NCBI GenBank assembly: GCA_030407315.1
Contig: JALQPE010001969.1
Location: forward strand, 22,772-86,771
Direction of reading: 5' to 3'
DNA from: Asparagopsis taxiformis
Taxonomy: Eukaryota; Rhodophyta; Florideophyceae; Bonnemaisoniales; Bonnemaisoniaceae
Length of the DNA stretch: 64,000 nucleotides
In this document: piece after piece, positions 55,156 to 64,000 of the stretch
How positions within the stretch are numbered: the stretch's first letter is position 1
Layout: each line of letters begins with the position of its first letter
Position numbers and translations under genes: made by a program
Notes under the pieces: generated by a model
Databases searched by the model: none
Told to the model about the DNA's origin: nothing
What the model saw: the letters and a program-made list of their open reading frames with translations, nothing else

Positions 55156-56312
55156 CTAGTATTCGAGAAAAGTCGAAACTATCCAGCTTGGGTGCATGAC
55201 GGTCATTGGTTGTAGTATCCTGTTCATCTTCATGTAAGATGAAGGTTCGAAGAGAGTCATGTTTTCCTGCTTGGATACTATTTCATTTGGGATTGAAACT
55301 TTGACAGTATCGAGAAGGAAAGATGCATTTGTAGTTGGAAACATGCCGAACTCCAACTAAATCATAGGAACTGTATAGTCCTCCGGAAGCCCATCATCTA
55401 CTATGAGTATGATTACAGTTCTGGGAGGGTGTTAACTATTCATATGAATATGAATATGACATAATATTATCTCTATCTCTCCCTCAATGATCCAACCCGT
55501 ATTAGGGTTGATTTCGGAATAGCTGTAGGCTAGAATACTCCCGTTAATGACGTCGACGAGCCTGTAGTCGATTTCGCGAATCTCAACATATCTTTCGATC
55601 CTGAATGGATCGATATGTAATGGGCCATTGCATGCCCCTAATGACCTCAAAATCCTCTTAATATACTTTCAATCGGGAGAGGAAAGAGCTATCAATCCGC
55701 TTTGGAAAATACTACGACCTATGCATTACTGAAGCCCCTCCCATGTCTACATTCACTAAATATACTATTTCCAAGTTGAAGAAAACACGACAAGATTCTG
55801 GGTCCTCTGTCATAATAATTTTGGGGACTCTACCAGACGGTGCTCACTAAGAGTCAGTTTCATCTGCAAAGGCTGTTCTCGTGGGGTCCTCTGTATACAG
55901 GTAATCTGGAGAAATGAGTAACAACATCGTTCTGATTCGAGAATCTGAAGAGTAAGACTATGTCAATTATAGATATTCTTACTCCTGGACGCTCGCGTAC
56001 TTCAAAGTAGAACAATGATGGAGAACTTTGAGCTGCCGGACAAAAACAATTTCAACTATTCGGACTCGTTCACATTGACATGGAAACCTGTTCAGGGCCC
56101 TCTTTCATATAGAACTTTCGAGCGAGTTCCCAGGAACATTTTTTGGGAACCGCATACTTGAACCTCCCAGCCTGCATCTTCAGCGGACACACCATCTGCA
56201 GCGAGCTAGACAGAATTGGGCATGATGTTATTGTTGGACAGAGTAGTTCTCCTGTAGACGTACCCCATCCTACCGTACACGATGTCGCCTCTGAGTAAAA
56301 CGTTTTACTCAA
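55156..56312 (-). pseudogene. possible decayed or intron-split coding region
   Basis: Three separated minus-strand frames have protein-like composition: 56312-56070 (GRFKYAVPKKCSWELARKFY), 55650-55432 (FRIERYVEIREIDYRLVDVI) and 55356-55156 (LDTVKVSIPNEIVSKQ). I cannot join them or name them. Confidence 0.25.
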
Positions 56313-56474
56313 CGTACGTTGTTCTATCTTTTCTAAATGATTCTACACGACTGTTCAGAATTAGTCAACCTCGACTACGTCGATGGTATCGATCGATACA
56401 TGCTCCATATCTTTCTTGCCTGTTTCTTCGTCCAGGGACTGTCTACATTCTGTAACAACGATTGACCTCCACTT

Positions 56475-56650
56475 GGCAAAATATCCCTGAAAATAATACC
56501 GGGTATTGTTCTTAGGTTTCTTCCAGGGATCGCCTGTAGTCGGTACCAATGATTGCCCGCCACTTGGCAAAATATCCCTCGAAATAATACCCGGTATTAT
56601 TTTCCGCACTACTCTGCCAGGTGGAGCTACGGCATTGGATGGGACTGCAC
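56475..56650. repeat. two diverged units of the ACCCGGTATT palindromic repeat
   Basis: Both units contain CACTTGGCAAAATATCCCT and AATAATACC(C/G)GGTATT. Third cluster of the 118-bp family. Confidence 0.7.
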
Positions 56651-56920
56651 AGGCCCCGGAGCCACTAGAGGCGTGCTCAATGACAGGGTAAAACTCTTAA
56701 CCGTTGTAGACATGACGCTTTCTAGTCGCAGAGTGAGTTGGAAAATTGGAACGATATCTATTGTTTCCAGTACACCAGGTAGTACGTAGCATGCTAGGGT
56801 GCACCTTTCCACTCATATCCTAGACAGTTTCATATCTAAAGGTTTTATTTCTCCCAAGTCTCTCTCGTAGTAATAGCTTTACTTCAATTGATGTGAAACT
56901 TTACTTCTACGCTTCCATTA

Positions 56921-58444
56921 TCAATCTTCCTCATCAAGGAAAACTTCAACGTAGCTTTCACTCCCATCTTCTTCATTTCCATGTCCGCTATCCTCCTCAA
57001 ACGCGGTACTACGCTGTTCCAAGTGTTGTTCTTCGAATTTTTCGTTAGTAATTGTCAGTACATCTTCGCAGAGATGCCTCTTACAGATTCGCTCACTCGG
57101 CAACATCGCCTTTCCTAATTGTTTGAGCTCGTCTTGTACACTTTCTTCGAAGGTCTGACCTGATTGCACCTTGAAAATTCCTAGAATCCCAGAAGCGATT
57201 GCATAGACAAATCTGAGTGAATTGCAGGAACGTCGCAGGAAAACCGTTCTACTCGTGCATTGAAGGAAAGCAATTGCAGTGTTCAGGGCTACCTCCAGGA
57301 TATTGATTCTCCTTCGAATCATCCTTTTGGCCATACATCCCGATATCTCGACTTCGTACTGAATGATGACCACCATTTCTTTCCGCTCAGTGATGAATTG
57401 TACCATGATCTCGGAATTCTTGTCATCCACAACTTTCCGTTCCTCAGGCCTTAGATTTCCGTTGGTCACACGGGTATCGGGGATAATGTCCATATCTGGA
57501 ATGATATCGTGAGTTGGAAACTCGAAAGTGATAGATGCGTCATTTTCCAACACTAGAGCGAACCCCAGTTCGACAAGGAATCGATGGCGCACCTGCTCTC
57601 TAGACTTGTTCAGGAAACCGAGCACCTTTGTCAGCGCAACTTTCGTAACAGCCAAAGATATTTCACGCTTGCTCAATTGTCCACCATCTGCATCTGTTTT
57701 CCTCCGCTTCCTAGCTCCTCCGTCAATGCTTCCTGCAGGCTGGTTTCGGCCATCGCCAGTGGCACCATAAACAACTTCTTCGATTATTTTGTCCGGAATG
57801 TACTTGTTCTCCTTCCAGACGTTGAACGCATTCGAATCGCGTCCAGAGCTCGAGCCTTCCATTGTACGGCCTGTACCCGACTTTTCCTTCTGAATGTTCC
57901 GCAGGAGAGACATTACCACTTGGAAACGAAGCTCGATGTTGTTCTTCCCGGAGTTGGATTGGAACACATCTCTCTTGTCATTGCTCTGCTTTGCAAACAT
58001 CATTGCAGAGAGCAGCCTGCAACCACGGAGGTCATAGATTCCTTGGTTGGTGTAAATTGTCGCTCCAGCACCAATCTTGTTGACCAGCAAAGGTACAACA
58101 GTTCCAAATACTGCACACAGAAAATTGTAAGAAAACGATAGTTCTGCTGACTGCGAGATGCGCAACCGGTCCCTGTCCTTGTCGGTCATCCCCTTCTTCG
58201 AAGTGCCCTGACTCTGCTGTAATAAACCATCACAGATGTCTTTCACACCCTGCAGTTCCGTTACTATAAACTCGACGAGACTCATCAGCTTTTCGATTTG
58301 CTGGCGTTGGGACGTTCGATCATCGTCGATCTCATCCATCCTCTCCCCAATACGACGAACTTCCCCAGTCACTGTCCTGAATCCCTCTCGAATAATCCCT
58401 GCTAGGCAGTCATTTGGATTTTCCTCACGACGCTGAGATTCCAT
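56921..58444 (-). CDS. coiled-coil family protein, intact, function unknown
   Basis: 507 codons, uninterrupted, starting MESQRREENPNDCLAG. A coiled coil occupies about residues 30-75 (RIGERMDEIDDDRTSQRQQI, then VEFIVTELQGVKD). A helical domain follows with VFGTVVPLLVNKIGAGATIY and LRGCRLLSAMMFAKQ, then a nuclear-localisation-like RKRRKTD. The C-terminal region has LGFLNKSREQVRHRFLVEL, YEVEISG and QCTSRTVFLRRSC. The tail is strongly acidic. A broken paralogue lies at 42397-44073. The coiled coil plus helical domain plan also recalls gene B of the arms, but I could not align the two. Probably nuclear (inference). Confidence 0.65.
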   Translation of the reverse strand: MESQRREENPNDCLAGIIREGFRTVTGEVRRIGERMDEIDDDRTSQRQQIEKLMSLVEFIVTELQGVKDICDGLLQQSQGTSKKGMTDKDRDRLRISQSAELSFSYNFLCAVFGTVVPLLVNKIGAGATIYTNQGIYDLRGCRLLSAMMFAKQSNDKRDVFQSNSGKNNIELRFQVVMSLLRNIQKEKSGTGRTMEGSSSGRDSNAFNVWKENKYIPDKIIEEVVYGATGDGRNQPAGSIDGGARKRRKTDADGGQLSKREISLAVTKVALTKVLGFLNKSREQVRHRFLVELGFALVLENDASITFEFPTHDIIPDMDIIPDTRVTNGNLRPEERKVVDDKNSEIMVQFITERKEMVVIIQYEVEISGCMAKRMIRRRINILEVALNTAIAFLQCTSRTVFLRRSCNSLRFVYAIASGILGIFKVQSGQTFEESVQDELKQLGKAMLPSERICKRHLCEDVLTITNEKFEEQHLEQRSTAFEEDSGHGNEEDGSESYVEVFLDEED

Positions 58445-58769
58445 CTTCTGTCAAACTTCGCCTCTCGTTCCAATCACAGTGTGTCCCTCTCAACGCTTTC
58501 CGTACAACGAGAATGCTAATTGCTAACAATAGTAACAAATAATGCCACCTACTCTATTCATATCCTCTTAAAACGACCGATTTTCTCCTACCTTTTTTGT
58601 AACGGTCATTTCCATGTGACCATGCATCCTCTACACTTCTCACTACTAGTAGCTTCAGAATAGTTTCCTCTCTTCTCTACTTGAACTCACATGCGAACAC
58701 ATTGCACAACGACCCTATCCTGGACAACTATTGCAATATTGAATCTCAGAAAATACCAATCACCAATTA
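58445..58769. promoter_or_regulatory. upstream region of 56921-58444
   Basis: AT-rich, no gene. The promoter of the preceding minus-strand gene should lie here; no specific motif is called. Confidence 0.3.
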
Positions 58770-59115
58770 CTATCAAGGCAGTACTTGCAGGCAGTACAAT
58801 TCACTGCCGGAGCCAGTATATTTTACTGCCTGATTCTAATGCCAGGTCATTTGCCAGGGCAGTACTGTACGGCAGTACATTCCATTGCAGAAATCATCAA
58901 AAATCACTGCATTGCACTACTGCCCTGTGGTACCAGCAAAAATTACTAGAATTTGCTATCGTACAGTACTGAATTCTGCTACATAGCGTACTGCCAGGAA
59001 ATTTTGTATTTTACTGCCTACGGCACTAGAACTGAAAAAATTAAAATAGTAATTTTACTGCCTCAGGCACTACATTGCTCAGGCAGTGATTTTTACTGCC
59101 TCAGGCAGTAAATTT
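58770..59115. repeat. GGCAGTA/TACTGCC-rich repeat field, second
   Basis: Same short inverted words as 47110-47860, for example GGCAGTACAATTCACTGCC and GGCAGTGATTTTTACTGCC. Confidence 0.75.
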
Positions 59116-59430
59116 ACTACATTTTTTGATCTCAAACTCAGTAGTGCCAGAAATGGAATATTTCGGGCAGGAATCAACCCGACAGGTGCGGAAGCCGTGT
59201 GCCGTACACTTAGGCGTCAGAAACGATGGTGCACAAGTGCAACCCTGAGCAGCACCCCAAATTTGTGAATCATCAATTTGTAATTCCGCAACGGGTGAAA
59301 AGTTTCTACGCACCAACACCGACCTTCCCTGCCCCGAGTCCTTGAACTTCCTGTAAGCACCAACTGTAAGGCTAAATGGCGTCTCACGAAGGGTCAATAC
59401 AGGCTCAATACGCCAGAGGACAGGTCTGGT
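59101..59430 (-). pseudogene. Cys-containing gene fragment cut by repeats
   Basis: The 154-codon frame 59565-59101 begins inside hairpin repeat copy 4. Only the part from about LRETPFSLTVGAYRKF onward is unique sequence. It has SVLVRRNFSPVAELQIDDSQ and a Cys-rich end (GCTCAPSF, CRVDSCPKY). The 5' side is replaced by the repeat and the 3' side ends at the GGCAGTA field, so this is a remnant of an unknown gene. Confidence 0.3.
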
Positions 59431-59465
59431 CCTTGTTCCATCATGGTCCCACCCCACTCTCTCAC

Positions 59466-59746
59466 GACCAACCTGAAATGGACGTCCGGTGGATGTCCAG
59501 ATCGATTGCACTGCTGGCCAGGCCAGCCCAGAAATTCTAAAATTTCGGGCACAAAAATCTTGCAAAAATCAACGATTTGGGCGGTCGATTGTGCCGTACG
59601 GCACACCCCATCTCAAACATGTTCACATGTGCATGTTTTTGAGAATAGCCCAAATTTTAACTCAAAGCAGGGTGTTCCCCGGATAAAGGGGTGCTCGCAG
59701 CCGCCCCAAAAGCCGCCTAGCTTGACAGCTGTAATTTTAACACATT
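59466..59746 (+). repeat. hairpin repeat, copy 4
   Basis: Same orientation as copy 2 and sharing its 3' extension (CTAGCTTGACAGCTGTAATT). It stands alone, outside the inverted arms, showing that the family is independent of the large element. Confidence 0.85.
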
Positions 59747-60011
59747 ACACATCAAGGACACTGCCTGCTTCACGCCCTCGTCAGGTTTCGAGAGCCCGAC
59801 TCGGGCCCGTTCCGAACGGACACTCACATCTCGATTGCCTGTCTTGCATTCCAGCGGTCACGATAGGTGTGTACCTAACAAAATTTCGGTTCTATGTGTT
59901 ATTATTTCCAGCGATTGGGCGTCACGACAATTCTTCAACGTAAAACATACCATCCACATCACTCGAATACGTCAACGTCAACCATCTCTTTTCCTTTCCA
60001 ACTCAACAACC

Positions 60012-63000
60012 ATGGCGGATACGCATTTCAGCAGTTTGTTTTCAACGGTTTGCGGCGATCAAGTGAGCGCGTCAGCGGAGTCGCGCGGACTCAAGCGCGG
60101 CGTCGATGTCGACTTGTTTGCGGACGTGGACGGTGCGGCTGTGCATATTGGGACGGCTTCGGTGAGCACTGCTGGTGGCGATGTTGGCCTTCCGCGCACG
60201 CTGCACAACCACAAGCTGCCGGAAACCGACGAGGCCGACTATATCGTCGTGCGCAACATTGCGACTAAGGACAACTTCAAGGACCTCCCGTTCCCGTACA
60301 TGTTTGATGGCGCCGAGGGACCGCCGGAGACGATGGGTGGAGCATACGCCGCGGCGTTTTACCCTTGGGATACTCGGATGATGCGCCCCGCTGCGGAGGA
60401 TGGCCCTAGCGACATTCGTACCCCTGCTGCAGCGTCAAACTCAACGCAGCGACGAAACCAGGCCAGCTCGGGACGGATGCCCAGTACCGGTCCGGCAGGC
60501 GAAATCACTGGTTCGGGGGGTACGAAGCATCCAGCACGCTCCGTCCCGGTTTCGGGAGGCACGAAGCGCCCTGCTCGCTCTGCCAGAGCCTCCAGTGGAG
60601 GCACGAAGCGCCCTGCTCGCTCCAACGTCACCGAAGCTAATACGCAGGACGTAACCGAGGTGGACGACGAACCGGAGGTGGCGGAAAGCATTCGTGAGCA
60701 GCAAGGGACGCAAATTACGGTGCCCAAGTTTGTGACGTCGGATTACGTCGGAGAAGGAGCGACTGTGTTGGTGAGGCAGCTAGTGGAACCGGCCGTTACC
60801 CTTCGGGATGTGAAAGAAGACCACGTGGAGGACCTGCGCAACAATATGTTGGCTGTGGGGTATGTGAGCTCTTCGCGTATCACTGTGACGGTGCTGGGGT
60901 CGCAGAACACGCATCTGTCCGCCGACACGCGTCATGTTCCAGAATGGCAAATTCCATGCCAATGCGAACGTGACCGTGATCGACGGACTGCATCGTCTCA
61001 ATGCTATGCATAGCATTGCCGATGACTTCACGCGCCTCACCCGTATGCACAGAACCAAGCTGCCACAGGACGCAAACCGCTTGCGCTGGGTTACTCAGCC
61101 TCTGGATGTGTACTACCTTCGCCGCAAGGACGACAGTGATCTTCAGCCTCATGAGATCATCCACAAGAGTGCAGAGTCGAACCATACGACTGGGACGCAA
61201 CTGACGGAGCGCTCCTGGTTCGAATCTTGTCGTCCATCCAGCAGTTCATCCGTACGATGGCTGTTGCAAATAACGTGGAAAACGCTGGCGACTTGCGTGA
61301 GTCTGATGTCATCCGAACATTGTTCAGGCGCAGTTCATGGGGATGATAATTCAACGAACACGGCCCGGCGGTGGACGCGTTTGCTATAGCAACGCTGAAG
61401 CATCCTGTTCTCGACGAAAGTGTTGCGTGAGCTGAACAATTCTGAGCGCCGCAACGAGATTGGGATAACGCACCTGGACACAAGATAGTGCGCGAGTTGC
61501 TGGAAGAAAACTTGTCTTCGTCTTGCGTGGTCTTTCGGAGTACTTGAACCTGCTCATGGTGGACGTCCGGATGGACGCTTTGACGTGAACGACTTCTATA
61601 CATACGTCCGTCGCGTGACTGCAATCGCAAATTCTCTGTACGCTGCGTATGGGGCGCCCAAAGAGTACTATGCGCAAGTCATTTCTGAGCACAGAGATGG
61701 CAATTGGGTCGGTTAAGCAGCCGAAGGAGTTGCAATGGCATCTCACCAATGCCATTGCAATGTATAGAGGGGACGACGGAGCAGTGAGGTTCGAATGCGA
61801 CGGAGAACCACGCGTTTACAGGATTTGGAAACGAACTTGAAGAGTTTTTCAATCCGACATTGAAGAAGAAGACTAAGGCTCGACGCAAACGCGCCCTTCT
61901 GCTGCCAATGTGAGACTCACTCACAAGAAGCAGCGGAATGTCGAACATGAGCCTGCTTCGCATGGCATCCGCCGCCGTTCACAGCGACTTCGCTCGACGG
62001 GGAGCACACGCCTCGAGGAAGAAGAGCCGGTTGTGGTACAACAATCCGCCGGGGAAGAAGAGCAGGCCGTTGTTGATAAACCCACGATCAACAACAAGCC
62101 ACTGTTCCGGTGATGAGGTGACGAAGACTCCGCCCGTTCCCCCGATTCTGCCGTTGAGATTGTCCCCCAAGATAACCAACGTGCTCGTGCGACTCCCTCC
62201 AACCAAGAATCTGTCCATTACCGCTTCGGACGAGGAAGACAAACAGGGTGCAGACGAGGGCCAAGTCGAAAGCAAGGGGGTCCGCGAAGTGACAATTACA
62301 TTCACTGTTCCGGAAGGAGTGGAAGTCGATGAAGACGGTTACATCGTTCGTGACTCTCCTTCTGAACACGACCTCCTGTTCGACGACCGTATGCCATCTC
62401 TCCTGACGATTTCGAAGTCAAAGACCGAGCGAAGGGCATCATCTGGCGCAGCGTCCCGCGGACGTCATCGCATCGGTGAGGGTTGGCTGTCTGCCCCCGA
62501 TTGAGCTCAGGTTGTTATTGGAGAGGTGGAAGAAATCGATGAGGAGGGCAGAGAGGTGAGGTTTTGAAGCAAGTGGCGATGGACCCTGTGTTTGAGGGGC
62601 TGCATATTCCGGAACAACATCGGTCTCGTCATCTTGTTTGGAGATCGACACCATCTATCCGATGTTTTTCGCAGCGTGGAAGATGGCTGCCAAGGGCGAT
62701 GGGTGTGAGCCTACATCGACGTTTTCTACCCTCGAGGCTGGACTTCGCTCAGGTTGCGCGAATGTCTACAAGCTGGAAGGATTCGTATGAGGCCGGCACT
62801 GGTATATGGCGTACTTCCACAATTGCCGAACGGAAATCAACGAGCGAGGGTATACGGATGACAATTTCGCGGATGTAAGCTACTCGATGCGTCGGACAAG
62901 TTCCCATTTGACTTGGGTCTCATGGAAGAAATTCCTAACCAGGAATTGTTTCGGTACTTTTTGGGAACGTGGGAGGGGGAGCAGGTGCACAAGGACCCTG

Positions 63001-63848
63001 GGAACGGCAGCTGTGGAGTCCCATTGTCAATACGGGGGACGATGAAAACAGACGAGAAGAACCGGAATGAGGGTGGGGCTCGCTTCACGTCTACGCGCCA
63101 CTGCCTGGTTGACTATGCCGAGAACGATGAGACGCATATCGACCCGTTCAAGTTTGTGACGCGGCGGAGCCCTGCTGGATGTGTGGTTGGGAATCCTGTC
63201 CGGCTGATAGGGCTGGAGAGTGCGGTTATACCGGGAGAAAAACTTGTCATGCCGGCATCTGGGGGACGGTTTTGATAACGGAAAGGGGTGTCCTCGGCAG
63301 GTCCCACACAATGATTTCCCTGTTCCTCCTCGCGACCGCAAAGATCAACTTCCGGGTTACTTTGTTATTGCCAACGGAGATGACCCATTCCCTATCTGGG
63401 TGTGTCCAGGGTCCACAAGTACGTCTTTTCCAAAGCGCTGGAATTAGATATGACGCCAAGACGATGAAGCTGAAGAAGGTAATCGTTCCGCCACGTTCAG
63501 TCTTCATCGGTCACGGGCCATGTAAACATGCCGGGGGCAGGGCATGTCGACGAGAGTTGTGTCACACACGACAACGAGGTATCACACGTATTCAGGAATG
63601 CGTCGTATCCGATTCCCGACAATGTTTCGTTTGGTTTCATCAGGCGGTTGGGATTCGAAGAAGAAGTAATCGCCAATGCTCCGCGCCGGTCTTGCAGGCA
63701 AAGTCAACCGGCACCTGTCAATGTTCGCCACAAGACAGTTGTTCCCATCCCGGTCAAGAAAGATCGTAGGCCGAAGACAGGGCAGCTCGGAATCATGCGG
63801 ATGAAGACGACAGAAGCTCCCAGAAGAGAACCCTCACAGCGGGTGTGA
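60012..63848 (+). pseudogene. decayed gene with ParB-like domain
   Basis: The start at the ATG in ACCATGGCGG (60012) is clear. The first frame runs to 61013 with DADVDGAAV-like acidic and repeated GGTK(R/H)PARS segments. Then VTLRDVKEDHVEDLRNNMLA and ITVTVLG pass, after a shift near 60930, into ANVTVIDGLHRLNAMHSI. This is the Lx4M..G, IxV, xDGxHRxxA layout of ParB/Srx-type domains, here with DGLHR in place of GERR. A further shift near 61190 returns to RILSSIQQFIRTMAVANNVE. After about 61400 stops and shifts are frequent. Protein-like pieces persist: GGRPDGRFDVNDFYTYVRR, a VTITFTVPEGVEVDEDGYIV region near 62300, FFAAWKMAAKGDGCEP, LFRYFLGTWEGEQVHK (62913-63275) and a tail to 63848. The promoter-proximal hairpin repeat copy 4 ends about 265 bp upstream. 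Confidence 0.5.
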
Positions 63849-64000
63849 AGAATTCATCTTGAGCAGATCAACTCCACCGGTTGCCGATAACGCCTATTCT
63901 GCCGGGAGATCCTGAATATAGTTGAGGACGAAGAGGAAGAACAATTTTCCGACGCTAGGATAGCTTAACAACTACTACTTTGTAAACAATTATCGAGAAT
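63849..64000. other. window end, no gene seen
   Basis: Continuation of the decayed locus is possible but nothing can be read. Confidence 0.3.

Overview
The window is eukaryotic nuclear DNA that is dense in transposons. It holds a Ty3/gypsy chromovirus, Plavaka/CACTA-like DDE transposases, LTRs, MITE-like hairpins and spliceosomal-looking introns. Host-type genes are intron-poor and AATAAA signals are present. Compact genes drowned in LTR and CACTA-type elements would suit a florideophyte red alga (Chondrus- or Gracilaria-like), but no marker gene proves this and I hold it as a weak guess. I saw no rRNA, tRNA or CRISPR.

Layout. 1-775 is an LTR whose inverted partner lies at 20021-20792. 776-4300 has no firm gene. 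4810-16507 is the left arm of a roughly 12 kb inverted duplication; the right arm is 27066-39581. From outside inwards each arm carries: (A) a protein with an N-terminal domain of unknown function, a bacterial-type beta-class DNA amino-methyltransferase (DPPY) and a C-terminal SET domain; (B) a coiled-coil protein of unknown function; (C) a Plavaka-like DDE transposase on the opposite strand; (D) a divergent transcription unit made of very short exons (12, 27 and 30 nt) between 80-105 nt introns; (E) a 24-bp minisatellite and a 43-bp subterminal tandem repeat. The right arm keeps a CACTA end. The spacer, 16508-27065, has an integrase-chromodomain fragment tail-to-tail with a gag fragment and LTR, then a 1307-aa intact transposase flanked by hairpin MITEs.

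39582-64000 holds scattered, often broken genes. They are a Tudor-like protein (40571), two members of one coiled-coil family (42397-44073 broken, 56921-58444 intact), a stand-alone paralogue of the N-terminal domain of protein A (45446), a type II membrane glycosyltransferase of the NodZ/FUT8-like class interrupted by one TAG (51990-53771), and a decayed gene with a ParB-like domain (60012 onward). Between them are three clusters of a palindromic roughly 118-bp repeat and two fields of GGCAGTA-rich repeats.

How it fits together. The most economical reading is that A to E are the cargo of one large CACTA/Plavaka-type transposon, present twice in inverted orientation. It would carry its own transposase and a DNA-methyltransferase/SET fusion able in principle to write marks on both DNA and protein. 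Both copies are damaged, at different sites in each arm, so the undamaged state of each gene can be inferred by comparing arms.
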